Origin: an uncultured Dysgonomonas sp.
GTDB lineage: Bacteria; Bacteroidota; Bacteroidia; Bacteroidales; Dysgonomonadaceae
Assembly: GCF_934668725.1 (NCBI RefSeq)
Contig: NZ_CAKUOF010000003.1
Coordinates: forward strand, 62,001-126,000
Length of the DNA: 64,000 nucleotides
Direction of reading: 5' to 3'
Shown here: positions 35,933 to 43,600 of the stretch, piece after piece
How the letters are laid out: each line of letters begins with the position of its first letter
Numbering within the stretch: position 1 is the stretch's first letter
The notes under the pieces: generated by a model
The model's database searches: none
What the model was told of the DNA's origin: nothing
The model's input: only the letters and a program-made list of their open reading frames with translations
Program-made: the position numbers and the translations under genes

Positions 35933-36040
35933 TTATTATTCCTTTTGAAAAATCAGTCAATTAAAACACACTCTATCCGATTAGTAACATAGCTTATTAA
36001 AAAATCACATACGCAACCTCTGTTAGTTATAAAAAACAAG

Positions 36041-36069
36041 GAGAGGCTGTCTTTAAAAGACAGCCTCTC
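36041..36069 (-). terminator. Intrinsic terminator of prfB
   Basis: A perfect 14-bp stem (36041-36054 and 36056-36069) with one central base is followed on the minus strand by CTTGTTTTTT. It lies 45 bp beyond the prfB stop and ends the prfB transcript. Confidence 0.88.
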
Positions 36070-36114
36070 ACAAATATATCAATAACAATTTCTTTACATT
36101 AAAAAATCTTCACC

Positions 36115-37228
36115 CTACACATCCGCTCCAAACTCCATCAAGAAAGCTTTGATGAAACCATCAATATCGCCATCCATAACAGCATTCACATTCGATGTCT
36201 GGTAATTGGTTCTGTGATCTTTTACACGGCGGTCGTCAAAAACATAACTGCGAATTTGTGATCCCCACTCTATCTTTTTCTTTCCAGCTTCAACCTGCGA
36301 CTGCATACGGCTGCGTCTTTCCAATTCGATATCATAAAGTTGCGATTTCAGCAAACGTATTGCATTATCTTTATTTCCAAATTGAGAACGGCTTTCCGTA
36401 TTTTCAATAACAATCTCTTTTTCCTCTCCCGTTTCTTCGTCTTTGTATTTATAGTGCAGACGAACTCCCGTTTCTACCTTGTTTACATTCTGACCTCCTG
36501 CCCCGCTTGAACGGAAAGTATCCCATGTTATGCTACCCATATTGATATCAATTTCGATAGTATCGTCAACCAAAGGCACCACAAAGACAGATGCAAAAGA
36601 AGTCATACGTTTACCTTGTGCATTGTATGGAGACACACGCACTAGACGATGTACACCATTCTCTGACTTAAGGTAACCGTAAGCAAAATCGCCTTCAACC
36701 TGAATGGTTGCAGTTTTGATTCCTGCCTCATCACCTTCCTGAAAGTTGGTAATGGTTACCTTATAACCTTTTGATTCGCACCAGCGTTGATACATACGGA
36801 AAAGCATCGAAGCCCAATCTTGCCCTTCGGTTCCACCGGCTCCACTATTCACTTTAAGTACCGCACCCAGTTTATCTTCTTCACGGCGAAGCATGTTTTT
36901 AAGCTCCATATCCTCCAATACTTCGATTGTATGGTTGTAGGCTTCGTCAACTTCTTCTTCTGATGTAATTCCTTCTTTATTAAAATCAAAAGCCAACTGC
37001 AATTCTTCAACTGCTGCTTTTACTTTATTATATCCGGACAACCATCCTTTCAGCTCTCTGATTATTTTCATCTGCTCTTCGGCAGCCTTATTATCAGACC
37101 AGAAATCTGGGTCCTGCGTTCTTATTTCTTCTTCCTCTAATTGGATTATTTTCGCATCGACGTCAAAGGTACCCCCTCAACGCTTGCTCGCGCTCCAACA
37201 CTTCTTTGAGTTGGTCTACATTAATCAT
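36115..37228 (-). CDS. prfB: Peptide chain release factor 2 with programmed +1 frameshift
   Basis: RF2 releases proteins at UAA and UGA. A short 0-frame ORF starts at ATG 37228 and encodes 21 residues (MINVDQLKEVLEREQALRGYL) in total before an in-frame TGA at 37165-37163. A +1 shift at CTTTGAC continues as DVDAKIIQLEEEEIRTQDPDFW and joins the main frame, giving 370 aa. The shift site is preceded by AGGGGG, as in E. coli. The GGQ motif lies in SSGAGGQNVNK. The stop-codon reading tripeptide is SPY in VSPYNAQGKR, where E. coli has SPF. Translating from the Met at 37071 would miss the N-terminal domain. Confidence 0.96.
37162..37177 (-). promoter_or_regulatory. Programmed +1 frameshift site of prfB
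   Basis: On the minus strand AGGGGG (37177-37172) is followed by TAC and the slippery CTTTGAC (37168-37162). The internal Shine-Dalgarno-like hexamer, the CUU codon and the UGA match the classical RF2 autoregulatory signal. Low RF2 lengthens the pause at UGA and favours the shift, so RF2 controls its own synthesis. Confidence 0.95.
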
Positions 37229-37270
37229 GTGTTATGATTGTTTAATTATTAATCTTAAATTTTCAGTTGG

Positions 37271-37278
37271 CAAAGTTA
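37271..37278 (-). promoter_or_regulatory. Bacteroidota -7 element for prfB
   Basis: The minus strand reads TAACTTTG, exactly TAnnTTTG, 42 bp before the prfB start at 37228. This supports the upstream start over the internal Met at 37071. Confidence 0.55.
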
Positions 37279-37297
37279 ATTAATTAATCTATAAATT

Positions 37298-38947
37298 TTA
37301 ATTCAATTGCTCTATCAAGTTTGAAGGAAGATAAAAAGTATCGTTTTTATCAATATAAACTACTACCGAACCAAGATTTATTTCTTTTCCATTAAGATAT
37401 GCAACCGATTTAAAAGCCGGAACAACCAATGTTTTCTTTCCTTTTTTCACTGTCAACTGAGCAAAATCAGTCGACTTATCAATTGAATATTGAAGTCCCG
37501 AAAAAACATCCTGATGTTTTGCAAAAACCTCTTTTGTCATTTCAGGTAAACTTTCATCTAACCCCAAAACATCTGACAAATAATTATTGATTTGAACATT
37601 GGTATTCATTCCCAATGGAACATCTCCCTGAGGATGATAAGCAGCCAAGAAAACCTCTTCGCCTGTATGACCTCCTGTTGTAAATCCAAAATAAGTGCGG
37701 CTATTCATGATATCTACAATAGCATGCCCCATATTAGGACTATCTGCTTTTTTCATATAATCGGCCTCTTTGTAATTTTTAGAACTCAACAGGCTAGCTA
37801 ATTCGTCTTCCGTCAAATCGATATCGGTATATTGTTTAAATACAGCTTTAAAATTTTCGGGTTTCTCTTGCAGTAATATTCGCTCCAACCCTTCTCCTGT
37901 TTTTTTATACTTGGAAACATTCCCAAACAGTTGTTCAAAAGTTGCTTTATCATAACTTTTCAAATCTCTGCGACCGATAGTAAATCCGCTGTTTCCATGA
38001 TCAGGAAGGATAATCACCGCAGTTTCTCCATTTTTCTTCGCAAAATCAATTGCTGCACCTACCGCCCTGTCAAAAGCCAAATATTCGGTAATGCAGCCCA
38101 CAGCATCGTTACCATGTGCTACCCAATCGACTTTACTACCCTCTACCATCAGGAAAAAACCGTTGTCATTTTCAGACAAGCAATCAATTGCTTTTTTTGT
38201 CATCTCCTCCAAAGATGGAATAAGCGAAGGATCTCTGTCCAAATCATAAGGCAGCTCCCGGTCTTGAAATAATGCCCAAACTTTGTTATCTCCCTCAAAT
38301 GACCGGAAAGCATTTATATCATTCTGAATTAAAGTCGTATTATTTTTCTTAAAGTGATCTTTTATGTCATCGGTCAATATAGAATTGCCTCCGCCAAACA
38401 TTACATCCAAATTATTATATGCTATCTGTGGTGCTATATATTCGTATTTGCCACGAGCATAATAATGAGACGAACAATCGGCAGGAGTAGCATGAGGAAA
38501 CTCAACTGTAACCACCATTCCCACAGCTTTATTTTTTTGGATCTTTGCAGCTTCCAAGATAGTAACCAGTGGTTGATAAGCCATTTCAGGATCAACCTGT
38601 ACTAAATCGTTCTCAGGATCGGCTACCGGATAAATCGCCACATTGCCCGTACGCTGAGGCATACCTGTCATATAAGCAGAAGTAGTGGGTGCAGAATCTC
38701 CGATAGGAGCATTGGACGAGAAAGTCTTCACCGTACCACAAATATAAGGATCAATATTTAGGTTCTCGCCTCCCAACTTATTGTATATCTGATACCATCG
38801 GGCAGCTGATACTACACCGATAGAAGTTCCATCGGGAATCATTACTATTACATTTTTCACAGGTCTCACCGGCTTATGGTATTGTTGAGTCCAAGCCGCA
38901 CTAGTGGACAAAAGAATCAGAAGTAAGGAATAAATAGATTTTTTCAT
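37298..38947 (-). CDS. Exported alkaline phosphatase
   Basis: This protein has a signal peptide beginning MKKSIYSLLLILLSTSAAWTQ. I start at 38947; an in-frame ATG at 38965 would add six residues before the signal. It belongs to the PhoA-type alkaline phosphatase superfamily, which hydrolyses phosphomonoesters using zinc and magnesium. Motifs are VMIPDGTS (metal-binding Asp), the nucleophile Ser in GDSAPTTSAYMTG, HATPADCSSHY, LMVEGSKVDWVAHGND, and LPDHGNSGF with GGHTGEEVFLAAYHP. The last contains the C-terminal metal-binding His. It is probably periplasmic and serves phosphate scavenging. No Pho box is obvious. Confidence 0.92.
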   Translation of the reverse strand: MKKSIYSLLLILLSTSAAWTQQYHKPVRPVKNVIVMIPDGTSIGVVSAARWYQIYNKLGGENLNIDPYICGTVKTFSSNAPIGDSAPTTSAYMTGMPQRTGNVAIYPVADPENDLVQVDPEMAYQPLVTILEAAKIQKNKAVGMVVTVEFPHATPADCSSHYYARGKYEYIAPQIAYNNLDVMFGGGNSILTDDIKDHFKKNNTTLIQNDINAFRSFEGDNKVWALFQDRELPYDLDRDPSLIPSLEEMTKKAIDCLSENDNGFFLMVEGSKVDWVAHGNDAVGCITEYLAFDRAVGAAIDFAKKNGETAVIILPDHGNSGFTIGRRDLKSYDKATFEQLFGNVSKYKKTGEGLERILLQEKPENFKAVFKQYTDIDLTEDELASLLSSKNYKEADYMKKADSPNMGHAIVDIMNSRTYFGFTTGGHTGEEVFLAAYHPQGDVPLGMNTNVQINNYLSDVLGLDESLPEMTKEVFAKHQDVFSGLQYSIDKSTDFAQLTVKKGKKTLVVPAFKSVAYLNGKEINLGSVVVYIDKNDTFYLPSNLIEQLN

Positions 38948-38979
38948 AAGAATGATATTTAACAAAACGTTGTATTTAA

Positions 38980-38990
38980 GGACTAAGACC
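38980..38990 (-). promoter_or_regulatory. Recurrent palindrome upstream of alkaline phosphatase (variant copy)
   Basis: In gene direction it reads GGTCTTAGTCC followed by TTAA, matching GGTCTNAGNCCTYA. It lies 33 nt before the 38947 start and only about 12 bp downstream of the -7 element at 39003-39010, so it should be transcribed. Confidence 0.55.
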
Positions 38991-39002
38991 TTATATAATG
39001 AA

Positions 39003-39010
39003 CAAAAGTA
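39003..39010 (-). promoter_or_regulatory. Bacteroidota -7 element for the alkaline phosphatase gene
   Basis: The minus strand reads TACTTTTG, matching TAnnTTTG, 55 bp before the chosen start at 38947. Confidence 0.5.
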
Positions 39011-39091
39011 CAGATTTTAGATCAATATTCCTCTTTCAAAATTGTATTGAAGTCTTTCAGTAATCACTTAATCTCTACGAAAATATTTCTG

Positions 39092-39099
39092 TATCTTTG
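39092..39099 (+). promoter_or_regulatory. Bacteroidota -7 element for surE
   Basis: TATCTTTG matches TAnnTTTG exactly and lies 33 bp before the surE ATG. Confidence 0.6.
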
Positions 39100-39132
39100 T
39101 AATTCAATGTAAAAATATAGAAATTATAAGAT

Positions 39133-39915
39133 ATGTCTGGAAAGAAACCATTAATACTCATCACTAATGACGACGGCTATAAAGCCAAAGGTATAAAAGC
39201 GTTAACACAATCATTAATCGGACTTGGCGAAATAGTAGTTGTAGCACCCGATGGACCCCGTTCGGGAATGTCAAGCGCCATTACCTCGATACAGCCCATA
39301 AGGTACTATTTAGCCAAAAAAGACATCGAAAATGACATTACTATTTATGCCTGTACCGGAACACCTGTAGACTGTGTAAAGTTGGGTATAAGTGAAATAT
39401 TGGACAGAAAACCCGATCTTGTTGTTTCGGGGATCAATCACGGCTCCAATGCTTCGATCTGTGTTATTTATTCGGGAACAATGGGGGCAGCTATCGAAGG
39501 ATGCCTTTACAAAGTGCCATCTATCGGGTTTTCGTTATTAGACCACCATTATGATGCTGATTTTTCTCACACCAACAAGATAACCCGCACTCTGAGTGAA
39601 AGCGTATTGAAAACCGGATTGCCTAAAGGTGTTTGCTTAAATGTAAACATACCTCATTCGACAAAAGAATTGAAAGGAATCAAAGTTTGCAAACAAGCTC
39701 CCGGTCAGTTTGTCAAAGAATTCAAAAAATCGGCAGACGGTGCTGATAACGAAATATATTGGTTAACAGGATATTTCGAGAATGATACACCGGACGACAG
39801 ATCGACCGACGAGTGGGCCTTAGCCAATGGTTATGCATCCATCGTTCCTACCAAGGTTGACATGACTGCACATGAGCTGGTAGATCAAATGAAGAATTTA
39901 GAAGACTTGATATAA
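39133..39915 (+). CDS. surE: 5'/3'-nucleotidase SurE
   Basis: This 260-aa metal-dependent nucleotidase removes phosphate from nucleoside monophosphates in the cytosol. The N-terminal signature LITNDDGYKAKGIKAL carries the metal-binding Asp pair. APDGPRSGMSSAIT near 39-52 and VVSGINHGSNASICVIYSGTMGAA near 98-121 are also conserved. The length is normal. It precedes lpxB by four bases and the two are probably one operon driven by the -7 element at 39092; the pairing with lpxB seems to be common in Bacteroidales. Confidence 0.96.
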   Translation: MSGKKPLILITNDDGYKAKGIKALTQSLIGLGEIVVVAPDGPRSGMSSAITSIQPIRYYLAKKDIENDITIYACTGTPVDCVKLGISEILDRKPDLVVSGINHGSNASICVIYSGTMGAAIEGCLYKVPSIGFSLLDHHYDADFSHTNKITRTLSESVLKTGLPKGVCLNVNIPHSTKELKGIKVCKQAPGQFVKEFKKSADGADNEIYWLTGYFENDTPDDRSTDEWALANGYASIVPTKVDMTAHELVDQMKNLEDLI

Positions 39916-39919
39916 TTAT

Positions 39920-41062
39920 ATGAAATATTTTCTAGTTGCGGGAGAGGCTTCGGGCGATTTGCATGCTTCTAATCTTATGGCTGCATTGAAAGCTACCGAC
40001 CCTGAAGCAGATTTTTGTTTTTGGGGGGGAGACCTTATGCAGGCTCAGGGAGGAAAGCTTATTAAGCATTACAGGGAAATGGCTTTTATGGGCTTCATTC
40101 CCGTTTTGTTAAACCTGAGGACTATTCTCCGCAATATGAAAATGTGTCAACAAGCCATTGTTGATTATCAACCAGATGTAGTTATACTGATAGACTATCC
40201 CGGGTTTAATCTTAAAATTGCGAAGTTTGTTAAAACCAAAACCCATATTCCAGTTTATTATTACATTTCGCCCAAAGTATGGGCATGGAAAGAATACAGG
40301 GTAAAATCGTTCAAGAAATATGTAGATGAAATGCTCTGTATATTACCTTTTGAGGTTGATTTCTTTAAGAAACACAATTACAGAGTAGATTATGTAGGTA
40401 ATCCGACCGTAGATGCAATAGCCGATTTCAAGGAAAAAAATAAAGGTGATTCGCGAGAGAAGTTCATACAAGAGAATAATCTGGCGGAGAAACCTTTCAT
40501 TGCCCTGTTAGCAGGCAGCCGCAAGCAAGAAATAAAAGATAATCTCCCGACTATGTTAGAGGTTATTAAAAAGTTTCGCGACTATCAAGCCGTTATTGCA
40601 GGGGCACCGGGTATGAATCCCGATTATTATAAGACGTATACAGCCGACAGTAACTGTAAAATTATATTCGATCAAACCTATCGCCTGCTTTCTTATTCGG
40701 ATGCAGCACTCGTGACATCAGGCACAGCAACTCTCGAAACATCTCTATTCAGAGTTCCACAAATAGTTTGTTACAGAATGCCCGTACCTCATCTTGCACA
40801 TTGGGCATTTAAAAACATTTTACATACACCTTATATTTCTCTTGTGAATCTTATTGCCAACAAAGAAGTGGTTAAAGAGTTATTTGCTAAATACTTCTCG
40901 CAGAAAAATATCGAGGAAGAATTAGACAGGCTTCTGAATGACAAAGTATATAGAAATAATATGCTGGAGGGATACGATCATATTATCAATATACTAGGGG
41001 AAGCTGGAGCTTCAAAGAAAGCTGCCGATATTATTCTGAAAAAGCTGCATGCTCAACCATAA
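39920..41062 (+). CDS. lpxB: Lipid-A-disaccharide synthase LpxB
   Basis: This GT19 glycosyltransferase joins 2,3-diacylglucosamine-1-phosphate and UDP-2,3-diacylglucosamine to form the lipid A disaccharide on the inner membrane. The N-terminal motif VAGEASGDLHASNL and FWGGDLMQAQGG are typical. VILIDYPGFNLKIAKF, YYISPKVWAWKEYRV and LLAGSRKQEIKDNLP follow in the usual order. TSGTATLETSLFRVPQIVCYR near 270-290 is the UDP-sugar-binding region. The protein is full length at 380 aa. It ends four bases from the convergent Stealth gene, with no room for a terminator between them. Confidence 0.97.
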   Translation: MKYFLVAGEASGDLHASNLMAALKATDPEADFCFWGGDLMQAQGGKLIKHYREMAFMGFIPVLLNLRTILRNMKMCQQAIVDYQPDVVILIDYPGFNLKIAKFVKTKTHIPVYYYISPKVWAWKEYRVKSFKKYVDEMLCILPFEVDFFKKHNYRVDYVGNPTVDAIADFKEKNKGDSREKFIQENNLAEKPFIALLAGSRKQEIKDNLPTMLEVIKKFRDYQAVIAGAPGMNPDYYKTYTADSNCKIIFDQTYRLLSYSDAALVTSGTATLETSLFRVPQIVCYRMPVPHLAHWAFKNILHTPYISLVNLIANKEVVKELFAKYFSQKNIEEELDRLLNDKVYRNNMLEGYDHIINILGEAGASKKAADIILKKLHAQP

Positions 41063-41066
41063 ATCC

Positions 41067-42068
41067 TTAAAACTTCTCAAAAGCCGATTTTAGAGGAAAA
41101 ACCTCCTTAAAGCTTCGCCTCAAAGTATTTTTCGCCCTTTTGAAGTCTAAAATCTCCACACTATCATTCAGGCACATTATATCGTATTCCCGACGTACAA
41201 TCTGGTCACATATATGAAGTAGCGAATGGTCTGTCAGATCCACACAGGTAGTATCTTTTACCGTATTATACGGGTGAAATTTTCCCGCAGCCAACTGCCA
41301 GTAACGGATTAACCATTGGTTTACATCCGAATTAGACCTGAATTTTGACCGGCAAGTAAGATGTAATTTAGGAGCTGCCTGTGACCAAACATCATCATAG
41401 GTGGATTTTAGAAAGGCATTAGGTAAATGCGGATCGATAAAACCCGAAAAATCGCGCCATGGATATAGTAAAAGATTACTTAAAAGTTTCAATCCGTAAT
41501 TCGGAGAGAACCATTTTCTCCAATACTTTCTGATCTGCTGATGCTTATTAAAATAAGAATCCAGCACATCCAGATCGTTAATAGCCATATGGATAATACC
41601 TCCGCTCGACGGTTTAGCAGTCATTACACCATAATCGCAGGGCAATCCATTTTTAAAAAAGCGCGACGGTTTCAGATGGTTCAATATATACAAATCATCA
41701 TTAAAGTATATGAAATGCTCCGACAAAGATTCTATGCGATGCAGATTGAGTTCTATAGTATTTGCACTGAACGTTGGCAGATATTCGCCCGGAATAAATT
41801 CTTCGTGTTTCACCCAGTTCAATTGGGGATGATCAAGATTGAGCCACTCCGGAATATGCCCCGATGTTACAAAGTGAATTTTATTGACCCATGGCATAAA
41901 TTTCTCTATCCCTCTGAACCAATAACGCAGCAAATCCCAGTCTCTAAAACGGATTGCATGAGTATCTCCTATAAGTGACTGACTGGCATATTGTCGAAAG
42001 TTTTGCTGCCACACTTTATCTTGTCCATCCACCCAAGGCAATACAATATCGATACCTGATGTATTCAT
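41067..42068 (-). CDS. Stealth family sugar-phosphate transferase
   Basis: This 333-aa protein shows the conserved regions of the Stealth family. CR1 is IDIVLPWVDGQDKVW at the start. CR2 is FRDWDLLRYWFRGIEKFMPWVNKI through YLPTFSANTIELNLHRI and HFIYFNDDLYI. CR3-like residues near 158 are GGIIHMAIND, and CR4-like residues near 210-225 are FIDPHLPNAFLKSTYDDVW. Stealth proteins are related to the eukaryotic GlcNAc-1-phosphotransferase. In bacteria they transfer hexose-1-phosphate to build capsules or surface glycans. It is transcribed divergently from a glycosyltransferase gene. The glycan is unknown. Confidence 0.9.
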   Translation of the reverse strand: MNTSGIDIVLPWVDGQDKVWQQNFRQYASQSLIGDTHAIRFRDWDLLRYWFRGIEKFMPWVNKIHFVTSGHIPEWLNLDHPQLNWVKHEEFIPGEYLPTFSANTIELNLHRIESLSEHFIYFNDDLYILNHLKPSRFFKNGLPCDYGVMTAKPSSGGIIHMAINDLDVLDSYFNKHQQIRKYWRKWFSPNYGLKLLSNLLLYPWRDFSGFIDPHLPNAFLKSTYDDVWSQAAPKLHLTCRSKFRSNSDVNQWLIRYWQLAAGKFHPYNTVKDTTCVDLTDHSLLHICDQIVRREYDIMCLNDSVEILDFKRAKNTLRRSFKEVFPLKSAFEKF

Positions 42069-42156
42069 TTAATCTTTATAACGTACCAGAAAGTACTTAT
42101 TCTTACATTCAATATCATTGCAACCACTCACTATGATTACATTTTAACAAATAGAA

Positions 42157-42164
42157 CAAAAGTA
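42157..42164 (-). promoter_or_regulatory. Bacteroidota -7 element for the Stealth gene
   Basis: The minus strand reads TACTTTTG, matching TAnnTTTG, 89 bp before the Stealth start codon. It is 52 bp from the divergent element at 42216. Confidence 0.5.
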
Positions 42165-42215
42165 TATACGTTTATTCTGCTATAAATATAAACAGAATAA
42201 TTTTATAAAAGTTTA

Positions 42216-42223
42216 TACCTTTG
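42216..42223 (+). promoter_or_regulatory. Bacteroidota -7 element for the glycosyltransferase gene
   Basis: TACCTTTG matches TAnnTTTG and lies 115 bp before the ATG at 42338. The transcript would have a leader of about 105 nt that carries the palindrome at 42312. Confidence 0.6.
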
Positions 42224-42311
42224 TTTACAGATCATGCAATACCCAATATTAATTGCTATATTTAAAAATTATAACAACTTACTGGTATTACACTTACCTT
42301 AGGGATAAAAA

Positions 42312-42322
42312 GGTCTAAGACC
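42312..42322 (+). promoter_or_regulatory. Recurrent palindrome upstream of a glycosyltransferase gene
   Basis: This perfect copy, GGTCTAAGACC followed by TCAA, ends 15 nt before the start codon and about 90 nt downstream of the -7 element. It lies within the predicted transcript leader. Confidence 0.6.
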
Positions 42323-42337
42323 TCAATGAAGACTTAA

Positions 42338-43438
42338 ATGAAAATACTTTTATTAGGAGAATACAGCAACCTGCACTGGACTTTAGCTCAAGGCCTGCAA
42401 GCTTTGGGACATTCGGTTGTAGTAGCTTCTAATGGAGATCGTTATAAAAACTATCAGCGAGACATTGATATTACCCGCAACAGCAACAACTTCGTTGATA
42501 CAGTTAAATATATCTATCTTCTCGGAAAAACTTTCAGACAATTTAAGGGATACGATATAGTACAAATTATAAATCCTTTTTTTCTTGATCTTAAAGCAAG
42601 TAAAAACCTAGCTGCGTTTAATTATCTAAAGAAACACAATGGTAAGGTATTTATGGGAGCATTCGGTAACGATGCTTATTGGCTGCAAGCTTGTTTAAAT
42701 AAAAAGACATTCCGCTACTCTGAATTTGACATCCCGGGTAGGACAGAATATCTCGGCTCTGCAAAAGAATTGATTCGTATATGGTCAGATAAAGATAAAG
42801 TAAAAGTCAATCGTGAAATCGCAGAAAAATCCGATGGTATAATTGCCTGCCTATACGAATATTTCGTCGCTTACGAGCCTGAATTCGGAGAGAAACTCAC
42901 TTACATAGCCGCACCTGTCAACACTTCCGAAATAATTTTCAAACAAAGAGGCAAAGATGTTACTAAAGTTGCTTTTTTCATTGGTATACAAAGACTGAGA
43001 AACGAAATAAAAGGTGCCGACATTTTATACAAGTCTTTAAAAGAAATACACTCTAAATATCCGCACGACTGCATCATCCATAAAGCAGAATCAATACCCT
43101 ATCAAGAGTATATAAAGATGAGAGACACTTCCGACATATTGCTCGATCAACTATACTCGTACACTCCCGGCATGAATGCACTCACAGCCATGGCTCAGGG
43201 TTTAGTAGTTGTTGGAGGAGGAGAACCTGAGATGTACAACCTCTTAATCGAAAAAGACAATCATCCGATTATAAACGTACAACCTTCGGAACAAGACGTT
43301 TTTGAGAAACTGGAAAATATCATTTTAAACAAATCAAAAATTGCCGAGTTATCCGGCAACAGCCGTTTATTCATCGAAAAACACCACGACTATATAAATA
43401 TAGCACAATCATACATAGATATATGGTCAAAAGAATAA
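42338..43438 (+). CDS. Glycosyltransferase, GT4-like GT-B fold
   Basis: This 366-aa protein begins MKILLLGEYSNLHWTLAQGL, a Rossmann start typical of GT-B glycosyltransferases. The C-terminal half has VAFFIGIQRLRNEIKGADILYKSL and then YTPGMNALTAMAQGLVVVGGGEPE, the usual donor-binding end of the GT4 group. No membrane helix is seen. The donor and acceptor are unknown. It is divergent from the Stealth gene, so both may modify one surface glycan. Its leader contains the repeated palindrome close to the ATG. Confidence 0.8.
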   Translation: MKILLLGEYSNLHWTLAQGLQALGHSVVVASNGDRYKNYQRDIDITRNSNNFVDTVKYIYLLGKTFRQFKGYDIVQIINPFFLDLKASKNLAAFNYLKKHNGKVFMGAFGNDAYWLQACLNKKTFRYSEFDIPGRTEYLGSAKELIRIWSDKDKVKVNREIAEKSDGIIACLYEYFVAYEPEFGEKLTYIAAPVNTSEIIFKQRGKDVTKVAFFIGIQRLRNEIKGADILYKSLKEIHSKYPHDCIIHKAESIPYQEYIKMRDTSDILLDQLYSYTPGMNALTAMAQGLVVVGGGEPEMYNLLIEKDNHPIINVQPSEQDVFEKLENIILNKSKIAELSGNSRLFIEKHHDYINIAQSYIDIWSKE

Positions 43439-43479
43439 CTCTTTTAAGATAAAAAAGACAAGATTAAGCCTTATTTCTT

Positions 43480-43487
43480 TACCTTTG
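43480..43487 (+). promoter_or_regulatory. Bacteroidota -7 element for the C1B peptidase gene
   Basis: TACCTTTG matches TAnnTTTG and lies 114 bp before the ATG at 43601. The leader would again be about 105 nt, almost the same geometry as for the glycosyltransferase gene upstream. Confidence 0.6.
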
Positions 43488-43573
43488 TAACATTAAACAA
43501 GTAAAAGTACTTAATGTCGTCTTTCAAATCAACAATAACCACTCGTCTTTGTATTTGGATCGACTGTAAAATA

Positions 43574-43584
43574 GGTCTGAGACC
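43574..43584 (+). promoter_or_regulatory. Recurrent palindrome upstream of the C1B peptidase
   Basis: This perfect copy, GGTCTGAGACC followed by TTAA, ends 16 nt before the start codon and about 87 nt after the -7 element. Confidence 0.6.
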
Positions 43585-43600
43585 TTAAAAAGAATATAAT

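Noticed and set aside
36115..37071. RF2 as a 318-aa protein from 37071
   Set aside because: The programmed frameshift and 0-frame leader restore a normal 370-aa RF2.
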